Assembly (NCBI RefSeq): GCF_000469135.2
Contig: NZ_CP048117.1
Coordinates: forward strand, 487,001 to 551,000
Direction: 5' to 3'
From: Bacillus sp. SB49
Lineage (GTDB): Bacteria > Bacillota > Bacilli > Bacillales > Halobacillaceae
DNA: 64,000 bases
Every line of letters begins with the position of its first letter. Positions within the stretch are counted from its first letter, which is position 1. Shown piece by piece: positions 8,280-17,237 of the stretch. The position numbers and the translations under genes were made by a program. Below the pieces are notes generated by a model. The model did not search any database, was not told the DNA's origin, and saw only the letters and a list, made by a program, of their open reading frames with translations.

Positions 8280-10061
8280 ATGACCTGGGAGATGGGGTTT
8301 GTGCTGCTGGTCGTCTTGGTGATGATGATCTGCTTATTTAAAGAGGTGGCGCGGCCGGATATTATCGTGTTCGTCGCGTTGATTGCGTTTCTTGCAGTGG
8401 GCATCATTACACCGGAAGAGGCGATTTCCGGCTTCTCCAATGAAGGTATGCTGACGGTTGCTATGCTGTTCGTCATAGCTGGTGTCATTCAGAAGAGCGG
8501 GTTGGTTGAGAGATCGGTGGCAGCCCTGCTCGGGAAAGGGAAGTCGGAGAGGAGATCGTTGTTCCGGTTTCTTGTACCGATATCCGGTGCTTCGGCATTT
8601 TTGAATAATACACCGATCGTCGTAACGCTGACACCGATCGTTCGCGAATGGTGTGCCGATCATAATATATCACCGTCTAAATTTCTGATTCCGTTATCTT
8701 ACGCTTCCATCTTGGGAGGAATACTTACCTTGATGGGTACGTCCACCAACCTTGTCGTCCATGGATTGCTGCTGGAGCGGGGGATGGAGGGATACAGTCT
8801 TTTCACTCTTGCACAAGTCAGTCTTCCCGCAAGCTTGATCGGGTTGGTTTATTTGGTGACGGTCGGTTACCGTATTCTTCCTGACTACAAACCTTTGAAT
8901 AAAAGAAGCGGGGATGAACGGAAGCAATATTTGATGGAAGTGGTTGTAGAGAATCACTTTCCAGCCGTCAATCGGACGGTTGAAGAGGCGGGACTCCGTA
9001 ATTTGGAAGGAGTTTATCTGCTGGCAATTGCGCGCTCCAAAGATAAAGTGTGTCCGGTTAAGAATTCTACAACGATAAAAGCGGGGGACCGCCTTATTTT
9101 CACTGGTATCATTTCCAAGATCGCTGAGCTGCAGGATAAGAAAGGATTGACGATCAAAACAGGAACGGACGTCTCCCTGGAACAATTGGAGAACGGACAC
9201 GGCCGTCTTGTGGAAGTCGTCGTCTCTCACCAGTCCTCTCTGCTGCATAGAAAGATAAAAGAAACACAATTCCGGGCGACGTTTGATGCAGGAGTGGTCG
9301 CTGTTCATCGGAACAATGAACGGATTGAAAGTAAAATTGGTGACATTGAGTTGAGAGCCGGAGACACGCTCCTGCTTTTGACAGGAGCTGATTTTCAGGA
9401 AAGAGCAGCTCAGTCAAAAGATTTTTATGTCGTTACACCGCTTAAGAAACACCCGCTCTTAAATAAGATGAGCAGTTGGAAGGCGTGGACGGCACTCCTG
9501 TCCCTGGTTGGAATGATCGGCCTTGTCACCATGAACGCCCTGTCCATGTTTACGGCAATGAGTATATTGGTCGTCTTTTATCTCCTGTGCAAGATTGTTA
9601 CTCCTGATGAAGCCAAGCAGAATGTCCAGTTCCACGTCCTTCTGCTCATCGCAAGTGCCTTTGGAATCGGGCAGGCCTTGTTCAAAACGGGCGCTGCCGA
9701 ATGGGTAGCCGGCGGACTGATCCGACTGTCCGATCCATTCGGGATCTTCGGAGCCCTCGTTCTGTTGTATGTTCTGACGGCTCTCTTTACAGAAATGATC
9801 ACAAACAATGCTGCCGCTGTCTTAATGTTCCCAATCGCTGTCGAGGCCGCCAACAGGCTGGGAGTAGAACCGATGGCCTTTGTCGTCTTGGTAACCATCG
9901 GGGCGTCTGCAAGCTTCCTGTCTCCAATCGGATACCAGACGAACTTGATTGTATACGGACCGGGGGGATATCGATTCAAAGATTATTTGAAGGTTGGTCT
10001 GCCTTTGAGCTTTCTTGTCATGGCATCGACGATATGGATGGTTGATTGGATCTGGATATAA
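8280..10061 (+). CDS. SLC13/DASS-type anion permease with two central TrkA-C domains
   Basis: A 593-residue integral membrane protein. The two halves contain the family's paired motifs SGASAFLNNTPIVV and EMITNNAAAVLMFP, each followed by a glycine-rich helix (MGTSTNLVVHG and LSPIGYQTNLIVYGPGGY). Between them, roughly residues 205-395, are two RCK/TrkA-C regulatory domains (GDRLIFTG and GDTLLLLTG motifs). The family moves dicarboxylates, sulfate or other anions with sodium; the substrate cannot be read here. The ATG at 8280 lies six bases after GGAGGA; the TTG at 8274 is too close to the ribosome site. It is a single gene followed by a strong terminator. Confidence 0.87.
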   Translation: MTWEMGFVLLVVLVMMICLFKEVARPDIIVFVALIAFLAVGIITPEEAISGFSNEGMLTVAMLFVIAGVIQKSGLVERSVAALLGKGKSERRSLFRFLVPISGASAFLNNTPIVVTLTPIVREWCADHNISPSKFLIPLSYASILGGILTLMGTSTNLVVHGLLLERGMEGYSLFTLAQVSLPASLIGLVYLVTVGYRILPDYKPLNKRSGDERKQYLMEVVVENHFPAVNRTVEEAGLRNLEGVYLLAIARSKDKVCPVKNSTTIKAGDRLIFTGIISKIAELQDKKGLTIKTGTDVSLEQLENGHGRLVEVVVSHQSSLLHRKIKETQFRATFDAGVVAVHRNNERIESKIGDIELRAGDTLLLLTGADFQERAAQSKDFYVVTPLKKHPLLNKMSSWKAWTALLSLVGMIGLVTMNALSMFTAMSILVVFYLLCKIVTPDEAKQNVQFHVLLLIASAFGIGQALFKTGAAEWVAGGLIRLSDPFGIFGALVLLYVLTALFTEMITNNAAAVLMFPIAVEAANRLGVEPMAFVVLVTIGASASFLSPIGYQTNLIVYGPGGYRFKDYLKVGLPLSFLVMASTIWMVDWIWI

Positions 10062-10062
10062 T

Positions 10063-10096
10063 AAAAAGGACTTCCGGAGACGGAAGTCCTTTTTGT
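10063..10096. terminator. bidirectional intrinsic terminator
   Basis: AAAAAGGACTTCCG, loop GAGA, CGGAAGTCCTTTTT; A- and T-runs on both sides let it serve the SLC13 gene and the convergent GH94 gene. Confidence 0.88.
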
Positions 10097-10099
10097 TGT

Positions 10100-13000
10100 T
10101 CAAAGATAGATGTCGATCGTATTTTCTTTGCTGCTAAGGTATGGTTCTAATTCTCCTTTTGCAATTTTCCATCCGCCTTGCCTGTAAGGGGAGGAGGTAC
10201 TTTTTAATGTGAGTTTATTTCCGTTTGCCGTGATCATAGATGCTTCGGAATTCAGATGGTAGATGAATGTAACGGGCCGGTGGAGAAGCTCGAAATGAAA
10301 ATGTAAGCCGTCCATATTGGCTGGAACGACTGGATCGATGACGATGCTGTCCTTTTCCTGCCGTACCCCGAGAGCCTGATTGATCAGCTGGTTCATATAG
10401 ATACCGGGACCGCTGGAATAGATCCGCCATCCGCCCTTGACTGGTACACTTCCGTCCTTCAATTGATGGAAGTGCTCCTGGGCATCATAACGATCCAGGA
10501 AAGCCCCGTCGGAGCTGCTGAAATAAGCGTTGCTTTGACGTAGTGATGCGTTCGGTACCACTTCTTGTATGCGGACAGGATTAATCACGGCCAACCCATC
10601 CCACACATCTTGATCTTTTCCGAGCTTCGCCATTGCTTCTATGAAGCGGATGTGTGCATGAACATACTGTAGACCAATCTCCCGTCCGAAGTTGGAAGCC
10701 TGCTCTGCCCGCTTAAAGTGGGTGCTCACTCCTCCCCGATAAGTAGCGGGACGGTTCATCAGTCTCACTCCATCCGGATAAGTAAGCTGGTTTTTTATGA
10801 TTTCATAATGACGGGCAGCTTCTTCCGGCGTAAATAATTCACTGATAATGCTTCGCTGCATCGGGAGCAGTCTGTAGTGTATGCCGGTCGTTTGATCCTG
10901 GGGATGAAGCATGTATTCCGGGTGCTCCTTGTCTTCCATATAAATGAACCCTGGAATGACATCCGTCTTATTAATAAATCGGTGGTAGTCTCTTCGAATT
11001 CCGTCGGCCATTTTCTTTGTACGTTCCGCGCGTGTGGGATCCTTGTCGGTGAGCAGGCTGGAAAGGGAATGGACGGCCTGGTACATCAGAGCCGTCGTCC
11101 AACTGCTTACCAAGTACTTCTTCAACTGTTCCTTAGCCGGCTGAAGCGTATCGTCCCAATCCCCGTCGTCGTAAGAGGGGAGGCAGGTGTCGTGTAAGAA
11201 ATGTTGGTCCATATAGGATAGTTGTCGATCCATGTGTTCGATTAACGAAAACTTCGATTCTGTGAAGGAATATGTGTCTGCTTCGGTATATGGGATTTCT
11301 TCCTTCAGAATGCTGTAATCCCCGGTTGTTTTCAGGTAGTCACTGACCATTTTTAACGGCCACACAATAATGTCCCCGTGGCTTTCCGCCTGCTGTATGG
11401 AAGAATACTCATCGAACATGAACCACTGGGGCCAGTTGCCGTCTCCGGCGTATTGATGGGCATACACATGAAGAATGATATCTCTTGCTGTTTGATAGTT
11501 CTCTGTCGCCAAGAAAAATTCAAAAGGTCCCTGACTGACATCTCTTGTCCCCCAGGCAGCTCCTCCGTATTGCTCCAGACCATGGGGAGTGGAGAAATGG
11601 ACCAGCATGTTGTGGGTGTACCAGGAGCTCAAAGCATTGAACTTCTCCATGTCCCGATTGATCCGTTCATCCGCATGAGATAAATGGAAATGGTTCCTGA
11701 CCTGATTTATATAGTTTCGATAGCGTTTCTTTTCCACACCGAAGTCCATCATCTTCGTTGGGGCAGGGGTCTTACTTAAATGACCTGCCAGATGCAGCGT
11801 CCATTCTGAAGCAGACTCCAGAGCCATGATGACGAGGGAGGTGCTTCCTTTCTCTACTCCCGATGTCAGGAAGTCTTCGTCTACTACTTCGTAATCCGTT
11901 CCTGAGATACTCATTCTATAACGAAGGCCCGGGTGGACGGGATAACTAGCCGCTGTCTCATCCGCCTTGAAGATCAGAGAGCCTTCTTCCTCGTCGTAAT
12001 GAAAGGGGGCGTCGTATTCGTTTGCATTCATTACTATTTGACTCGTCACGATGCAGCGATAGCTTTTGCCGCTTTCAGCCTGGAAGTCCATCTGAATACC
12101 TCTGCCGTCCGTATCGATGAAATTCGTAACGAGAAACACCTCATCTGAGGTCTTGTATATCCACTTCGCATAATTAAGCCCCATCTCAAATAACGAAGGC
12201 ATGGTAAGGAGACGGTATGTTCCTTCCATCTCCACGTATATCCGCTGTCCGGCTGTCTTAATCAGATTGAGAGGATTGCGGCTGTTGGACATCATCTTGT
12301 TCATAGAAATATTGCCGACGGCCACTTGAGAATTAAAAATGCCATACATGTAGGAAGTAGTTGTGAGCACATCATTTCGGATGCGATCATTGTGCCCATC
12401 CATTAAAATATGGCCGTGCGGGCGTTCCATCGTTTCTTCCTTCTGCTTGAGGACAACATGTGCATAGTCCGGTGTGAAGAAGGACAATAATGTGCCGTCT
12501 GCTTCCTCCTCCAATATGCGATCGCTGTAAAGGTCCTGCAGTTCTGTTTCCGATAGTTCTGTCGTTATTAAAGGAGAACCGATCATTTCGCTGAACCTTG
12601 GTTGACCAGGGGAAGACGTGTCTGGTACAGAATTGCGGGATTTGCTCCAGGCTTTCTCTATATGGTCGGGATGAAACGGTTCTTCCACTGCTTCGGCATG
12701 GTTCTCTTTGAATAAACCGTAAAACGTGTAAGTGGTCTCTCCGTTCAGTTTTATGGTCTCCGACTGAAGGGCACACAGGGCAAATTCATATTGATATTTC
12801 TGGTTGGCCAGGGTGGTTTTTTCAAGAGCTTCCGGACGGTTGGTTGTTTTATAGGATAACCCGAAGAATTGAAATCCATCTGTTGAGAATCCGGCAATTC
12901 TGCTCAATCCTCCTTGCTGCAGATAAGGAAACGAACCACTTTGAGGCTGGTTCTGCCTTGAAGAGACAATATATCCCTTCTCCTCCTGATTGAAAATCGT

Positions 13001-13432
13001 GTGCTCGATGTATTGAGAAGTGTACGCTTCATTGGAGCGTACGGCTTGAATATCTGCAAGTCCGACGTCCTGTGTGTAGAAAAGATCCGCCCTGTCATTT
13101 CCTTTCAATGTCACATCCCAAAACCATAGATGATCGTCGGACAGCCGGAATACGACCTCATACGCGACAGATTCGAAAACACCGGTCCAGCTTACTGCTT
13201 CGTTTCCGAAACAGACGGTACTGGGTGATTGAATGCCGAGGAGAGGGGTGGCTGCATACGTGCCATCATCTTGATGGATGCGGAGGTAAAGGTTATTCAA
13301 CGATCCATCTATTCCGTTTGATAAAACTTGGTTGATTAAGAGGTTGTTATAACGAATGCTGTATAGATCGCCCGTTGGGAGAAAAGTGAATTTCAAACGT
13401 CCTGCTTCTAATTCGTGCGTGTGATTTATCAT
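10100..13432 (-). CDS. GH94 phosphorylase, probable 1,2-beta-oligoglucan phosphorylase
   Basis: A 1110-residue cytoplasmic (no signal peptide) glycoside phosphorylase of family GH94. The (alpha/alpha)6 catalytic part contains YGGAAWGTRDVSQG and the catalytic-acid segment YDDGDWDDT near residue 755, corresponding to the family's GDWND. Such enzymes phosphorolyse beta-glucosides to glucose 1-phosphate. Specificity for 1,2-beta-glucans is inferred: the length and the gene order (GH94, GH3, binding protein, two permeases, LacI) match the L. innocua lin1839 cluster. Other long GH94 types (cellodextrin or laminari-oligosaccharide phosphorylases) remain possible. Its ATG overlaps the GH3 stop (ATGA) and has AAGGAG eight bases upstream, so the two are translationally coupled. 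Confidence 0.82.
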   Translation of the reverse strand: MINHTHELEAGRLKFTFLPTGDLYSIRYNNLLINQVLSNGIDGSLNNLYLRIHQDDGTYAATPLLGIQSPSTVCFGNEAVSWTGVFESVAYEVVFRLSDDHLWFWDVTLKGNDRADLFYTQDVGLADIQAVRSNEAYTSQYIEHTIFNQEEKGYIVSSRQNQPQSGSFPYLQQGGLSRIAGFSTDGFQFFGLSYKTTNRPEALEKTTLANQKYQYEFALCALQSETIKLNGETTYTFYGLFKENHAEAVEEPFHPDHIEKAWSKSRNSVPDTSSPGQPRFSEMIGSPLITTELSETELQDLYSDRILEEEADGTLLSFFTPDYAHVVLKQKEETMERPHGHILMDGHNDRIRNDVLTTTSYMYGIFNSQVAVGNISMNKMMSNSRNPLNLIKTAGQRIYVEMEGTYRLLTMPSLFEMGLNYAKWIYKTSDEVFLVTNFIDTDGRGIQMDFQAESGKSYRCIVTSQIVMNANEYDAPFHYDEEEGSLIFKADETAASYPVHPGLRYRMSISGTDYEVVDEDFLTSGVEKGSTSLVIMALESASEWTLHLAGHLSKTPAPTKMMDFGVEKKRYRNYINQVRNHFHLSHADERINRDMEKFNALSSWYTHNMLVHFSTPHGLEQYGGAAWGTRDVSQGPFEFFLATENYQTARDIILHVYAHQYAGDGNWPQWFMFDEYSSIQQAESHGDIIVWPLKMVSDYLKTTGDYSILKEEIPYTEADTYSFTESKFSLIEHMDRQLSYMDQHFLHDTCLPSYDDGDWDDTLQPAKEQLKKYLVSSWTTALMYQAVHSLSSLLTDKDPTRAERTKKMADGIRRDYHRFINKTDVIPGFIYMEDKEHPEYMLHPQDQTTGIHYRLLPMQRSIISELFTPEEAARHYEIIKNQLTYPDGVRLMNRPATYRGGVSTHFKRAEQASNFGREIGLQYVHAHIRFIEAMAKLGKDQDVWDGLAVINPVRIQEVVPNASLRQSNAYFSSSDGAFLDRYDAQEHFHQLKDGSVPVKGGWRIYSSGPGIYMNQLINQALGVRQEKDSIVIDPVVPANMDGLHFHFELLHRPVTFIYHLNSEASMITANGNKLTLKSTSSPYRQGGWKIAKGELEPYLSSKENTIDIYL

Positions 13433-15609
13433 TGGAGACTCTCCTTAACATCTTTTTTTAAACGGAAGGATACTTCGGACACATCCCGGCTGCTTGTTCC
13501 GATAAACGTCTTGAATTCACCTGGATCACTGGAGCGTGACAGGTCGGCATGGACATACCGGAGGTGCTTTTCTGTAATAGTGAACGATACACATTTCGTT
13601 TCACCCGGCAGCAGAGATACTCTTTGGAAATCTTTAAGCTCCTTCACCGGACGTACGACCTCTCCAACGAGGTCCTGAATATATAATTGAACAATTTCTG
13701 TACCGGCCATGTTTCCTGTGTTTGTCACATCGATAGAAAATGTAATGCTCTCACCGGAACATAAAGTGCCCGAAGAAGACTTGATGTTATCGTACCGATA
13801 GCTTGTATAACTAAGGCCGTATCCGAAAGGAAACAGCGGTTCATTCGGACTGTCTAAGTATTGGGACGCGTACCTTTCCTGTGCATCAGGAGCGTCTTTC
13901 GGTCTTCCCGTATTGAAATGATTATAGTAAAGAGGAACTTGTCCGACTGAGTTCGGAAACGACATTGTAAGCTTTCCACTGGGATTGGCCTGTCCGAACA
14001 GGATATCACCAATGGCGTTCCCGCCTTCTGTACCCGGGAACCATGCTTCAAGAATGGCATCGGCCCCGGCTTCGATCTCCGTTAAATCAAGGGGACGCCC
14101 ATTGAACAAGACGACGACGATCGGCTTCCCAAGCTTCTGTATTTCCCGGAACAACAGCATTTGAGCTTCGGGTATTTGGATGTTCGTTCTGGAGCCTGCC
14201 TCTCCACTCATTTCGGATGCTTCCCCGAGTCCTAACAAGATGGTATCTGCATGTGCCGCTTTCTTCAGGGCGTCTTCCAAAAGGGAAGAGGAAGTCTTCT
14301 CGATATGGGAACCTTCGGCAAATACCAACCTGGTTGATTCGCAATGTTTACCAATCCCGTCGTGTACAGAGACCGTATCCTCCGGTGATCCTTTCCATGA
14401 CCATGGACCAAGTATATCGGTGCTGTCGATGAATGGTCCGATCAATGCGAGGGATCGTTTTGGATCGAGAGGGAGAAGGTGGCGTTTGTTTTTAAGAAGG
14501 ACGATTGATTGTACAGCCGCATCATAAGCGGTCTCTCTATGTTTTTCTGAAAGGACAAATTCCTTCTCCTTTTCGATGTCCGCCCCTCTGTAAGGGTTTT
14601 CAAATAAGCCCAGCTTTTCTTTTAACCGCAGGATGCGAAGTACGGCCTCGTCCAACTGGTGTTCTTCGACTGTCCCTTCTTTTACCTTCGTTGGCAAATG
14701 GTTGGAGTAGCAGGTCGTCATCATTTCAATATCTATCCCAGCCTGCATGGCCAGTCTGGCAGCATCGGCTTCATCTTCCGCCACCCCGTGCGGGAGGAGT
14801 TCTTTGACTGCTCCCCAGTCGGAAATCAGGACACCTCCAAACCCCATTTGTTCTCTAAGTAACTGTTTTAACAGGGGCTCGTTAGCCGTAGCGGGTACGC
14901 CATCCACTATATTGAAAGCCGCCATCACCATTTCGCAGCCTGCGTCAATGGCCGCTTGAAAAGCCGGTACATAGGACTCCATGAGCTCACGCGGCGACAG
15001 GTCTACTGTATTGTAATCACGTCCGCCTTCTGCAGCACCGTACGCTGCGAAGTGCTTGACGCAGGACGCGACCCGGTAAGGATCATCTTTCAAATGATCT
15101 CCTTGGAAACCTTTTACCTGGGCTTTGGCGAATTCGCTGTTCAAATAGGCGTCCTCGCCGGTAGACTCCATCACTCTTCCCCATCTGGGATCTCTGACAA
15201 GGTCTACCATCGGTGCGAACGTTACATGGGTTCCAGATACAGCCGCCTCTTTAGCTGCGATTTCGGCACATTCTTCCGCAAGATTCAAATTCCAGGAACA
15301 GCCTAATGCTAATGGTACCGGGAAGATGGTTTTGTATCCGTGTACGATATCTGACATAAACAAGAGTGGGATTCCGAGACGATTGCGTTTTAAATGTTCC
15401 CGTTGAATCGAAATGGTCTGCTCTGCACCGGAAGCGCCTAATACAGAACCGGCTTGGATAATTGCAGATTCTGATACATCCATAGCTTTCATCGGCCCCG
15501 TGATTTCCCCTCTATCCATAGATCCGTGGAAGAATGGAGTAGCCAACTGCATCAATTGATTTATTTTTTCTTCCAACGTCATTTGGTTCAAGATCGATGT
15601 AATGTCCAA
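13429..15609 (-). CDS. GH3 beta-glucosidase
   Basis: A 726-residue family 3 glycoside hydrolase with no signal peptide, so intracellular. It has an N-terminal barrel with the nucleophile segment GGVLISDWGAV (Asp near residue 262), the KHFAAYGAAEGGRDYN substrate loop, a second alpha/beta domain (SIVLLKNKRHLLPL) and a C-terminal fibronectin-III-like domain (SFSIDVTNTGNMAGTEIVQLY type). It would hydrolyse short beta-glucosides such as sophorose left by the phosphorylase. The start is probably the TTG at 15609, ten bases after AAAGGAG; the frame extends to 15672 without a better signal and would then run through the upstream operator. It is first in a two-gene operon with GH94. Confidence 0.85.
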   Translation of the reverse strand: MDITSILNQMTLEEKINQLMQLATPFFHGSMDRGEITGPMKAMDVSESAIIQAGSVLGASGAEQTISIQREHLKRNRLGIPLLFMSDIVHGYKTIFPVPLALGCSWNLNLAEECAEIAAKEAAVSGTHVTFAPMVDLVRDPRWGRVMESTGEDAYLNSEFAKAQVKGFQGDHLKDDPYRVASCVKHFAAYGAAEGGRDYNTVDLSPRELMESYVPAFQAAIDAGCEMVMAAFNIVDGVPATANEPLLKQLLREQMGFGGVLISDWGAVKELLPHGVAEDEADAARLAMQAGIDIEMMTTCYSNHLPTKVKEGTVEEHQLDEAVLRILRLKEKLGLFENPYRGADIEKEKEFVLSEKHRETAYDAAVQSIVLLKNKRHLLPLDPKRSLALIGPFIDSTDILGPWSWKGSPEDTVSVHDGIGKHCESTRLVFAEGSHIEKTSSSLLEDALKKAAHADTILLGLGEASEMSGEAGSRTNIQIPEAQMLLFREIQKLGKPIVVVLFNGRPLDLTEIEAGADAILEAWFPGTEGGNAIGDILFGQANPSGKLTMSFPNSVGQVPLYYNHFNTGRPKDAPDAQERYASQYLDSPNEPLFPFGYGLSYTSYRYDNIKSSSGTLCSGESITFSIDVTNTGNMAGTEIVQLYIQDLVGEVVRPVKELKDFQRVSLLPGETKCVSFTITEKHLRYVHADLSRSSDPGEFKTFIGTSSRDVSEVSFRLKKDVKESLQ

Positions 15610-15658
15610 GATAATCTGTCTCCTTTCCAAGAACTTGTAGATAACTATACGGGATTTG

Positions 15659-15672
15659 TTGAAACGTTTCAA
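15659..15672. promoter_or_regulatory. LacI-family operator, site 1 (GH3/GH94 side)
   Basis: TTGAAACGTTTCAA is a perfect 14-bp palindrome typical of LacI/GalR operators. It lies 50 bases upstream of the GH3 start. Its centre is 144 bp from the matching site 2, a distance compatible with repression by looping. It does not fit the 16-bp CcpA cre consensus because its arms are two bases closer together. Confidence 0.82.
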
Positions 15673-15766
15673 TTGGTTTTTTACATAACATCACACGGAT
15701 ATAAAAAGATTTTTAGCTGATATAACTGATACTTAAAGTATTATACGGAATATTTTAAAAAATAAC

Positions 15767-15795
15767 TTGAAACCGCTTGCAAGCTATTTTATACT
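15767..15795 (+). promoter_or_regulatory. promoter of the binding-protein operon with overlapping cre box
   Basis: A -35 TTGAAA (15767-15772), 17-base spacer, -10 TATACT (15790-15795). TTGAAACCGCTTGCAA (15767-15782) matches the CcpA consensus WTGNAANCGNWNNCWW at every fixed position and covers the -35, predicting catabolite repression. Confidence 0.78.
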
Positions 15796-15802
15796 TTGGT
15801 TA

Positions 15803-15816
15803 TTGAAACGTTTCAC
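15803..15816. promoter_or_regulatory. LacI-family operator, site 2 (binding-protein operon)
   Basis: TTGAAACGTTTCAC differs from site 1 at one position and sits immediately after the predicted -10, at about the transcription start, where a bound repressor would block initiation. Confidence 0.8.
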
Positions 15817-15885
15817 CTGTTTGTGGCAAGAGTTTAGACGACGGTTCGGTTTTAAATTCTTTTAAAAAGTGAGAGGTGTGCGGAA

Positions 15886-17130
15886 ATGGAGAGAAAAATA
15901 AGTAAGTGGCAAAGAGGATTGGTTTTATGTTTATTTATCGGTGGACTATTCATTCTGGGGGCATGTTCTTCCAATGAAAGTTCCGGGGAAGGGGAAGATT
16001 CCGACGCTCTCCAAGTGTGGACCATGTCCGGTGGGTTGAAGGAGTTTGTGACGGAATTTGAAGATGCGAACGGTGCCAAGGTGGAGGTGCAGACCATCCC
16101 TTGGGCGAATGCTCATGACAAACTATTAACAGCGGTTGCTTCCGGAAAAGGACCGGACGTCATTCAAATCGGAACGACATGGGTGGCTGAGTTTGCAGAA
16201 GCCGGCGCCTTTATGGATTTGTCAGACAAAATCGGGGACTATGAAAATTTGAAACCGGATCACTTCTATGAAGGAGCGATCGGTACCACTACTTATGAAG
16301 ACAAAACGATAGCTGTTCCTTGGTATGTAGATACACGTCTTCTCTTCTATCGTACAGATATCCTGGGGGAAGTCGGCTATCCGGAAGGACCTGAAACGTG
16401 GGAGGATATGATCGATGCTTCCCGTAAGCTTGCTGATCGCGGGGAAGGTCAGTTTGCGGTCGATTTGCCTGCAAATGATCCTCAATTCCCTTTCATGATG
16501 GCATGGCAGCAGGGATGGGAGTATGAAGTCGGAGCAGGAGCGGACAACTTTGACAGTCCTGACTTTAAGAAAGCGGTAGAGCTTCATCACTTATTCTATG
16601 ATGAAGGACTGTCTCAAATGGAAGAGGGAAAAGAATTCTTCCAATCTTTTGCGGACGGATCTAAACCGATGTTCTTCAGCGGACCATGGGATATTAAGAC
16701 TATCAAGGAGCGTGCCCCGGAAATTGAAGGGAACTGGGACGTGCATGTCATGCCGGAAGCAGACAATAACAAATCGATGATGGGCGGAGCGCACTTGGCC
16801 GTTTTCCATAATTCTGATAAGGAAGACCTTGCTCTTGAATTTATTGATTGGATGGCTGATAAGGATACGCAATTGAAATGGTATGAAGAAAACAGTGAGC
16901 TCCCGGCTAACAAAGAAGCGTGGGAAGATCCGTTGCTTTCCGAGGATCCGATGGTCAGTACTTTCGGAGAACAGTTAGAGTCCACCCAGCCGCTTCCGTT
17001 GATTCCGGAGTTTGAACGACTAGGACAGGAATTGATCACAAAGCTCGAAGAAATCAATCGCGGCGGGAAGAATATAGATGATGCCATCCAGGAATATAAA
17101 GCTGACACGGAAAGGGTCTTAGCAGACTGA
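15886..17130 (+). CDS. ABC transporter sugar-binding lipoprotein (probable 1,2-beta-oligoglucan binding)
   Basis: A 414-residue family 1 solute-binding protein. The signal peptide ends in the lipobox LGACSS (Cys near residue 27) followed by a Ser/Glu linker. The fold shows the usual LQVWTMSGG first strand, GPDVIQIGTTWVAEF, and the AVPWYVDTRLLFYRTDIL block. It would capture oligosaccharide outside the membrane and hand it to the two permeases downstream. No ATPase gene is in the cluster, so a shared MsmX-type ATPase elsewhere is expected, as for other Bacillus CUT1 systems. The ligand is inferred from the neighbouring GH94 and GH3 genes. AGAGGTG precedes the ATG. Confidence 0.85.
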   Translation: MERKISKWQRGLVLCLFIGGLFILGACSSNESSGEGEDSDALQVWTMSGGLKEFVTEFEDANGAKVEVQTIPWANAHDKLLTAVASGKGPDVIQIGTTWVAEFAEAGAFMDLSDKIGDYENLKPDHFYEGAIGTTTYEDKTIAVPWYVDTRLLFYRTDILGEVGYPEGPETWEDMIDASRKLADRGEGQFAVDLPANDPQFPFMMAWQQGWEYEVGAGADNFDSPDFKKAVELHHLFYDEGLSQMEEGKEFFQSFADGSKPMFFSGPWDIKTIKERAPEIEGNWDVHVMPEADNNKSMMGGAHLAVFHNSDKEDLALEFIDWMADKDTQLKWYEENSELPANKEAWEDPLLSEDPMVSTFGEQLESTQPLPLIPEFERLGQELITKLEEINRGGKNIDDAIQEYKADTERVLAD

Positions 17131-17152
17131 CTAATAGGAAACATCTGCATGA

Positions 17153-17196
17153 CAGGTCGATCGGGCGGGTACTAGGATACCTGCCTGGATGACCTG
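17153..17196 (+). other. long hairpin between binding-protein and permease genes
   Basis: CAGGTC pairs with GACCTG, then ATC with GAT, and GGCGGGTA with TACCTGCC around loop CTAGGA. No T-run follows, so it is more likely an mRNA 3'-end stabiliser or processing site, which would raise binding-protein over permease levels, than a terminator. Confidence 0.65.
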
Positions 17197-17237
17197 AGTC
17201 TTTCAGACATTAAGGAAGAGGCTTGGAGGGATCGTGG

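Noticed and set aside
15659-15816. Reading both TTGAAACGTTTCA sites as CcpA cre boxes
   Set aside because: The centre spacing is two bases shorter than the cre consensus; they fit a LacI-family operator, while the true cre is at 15767.
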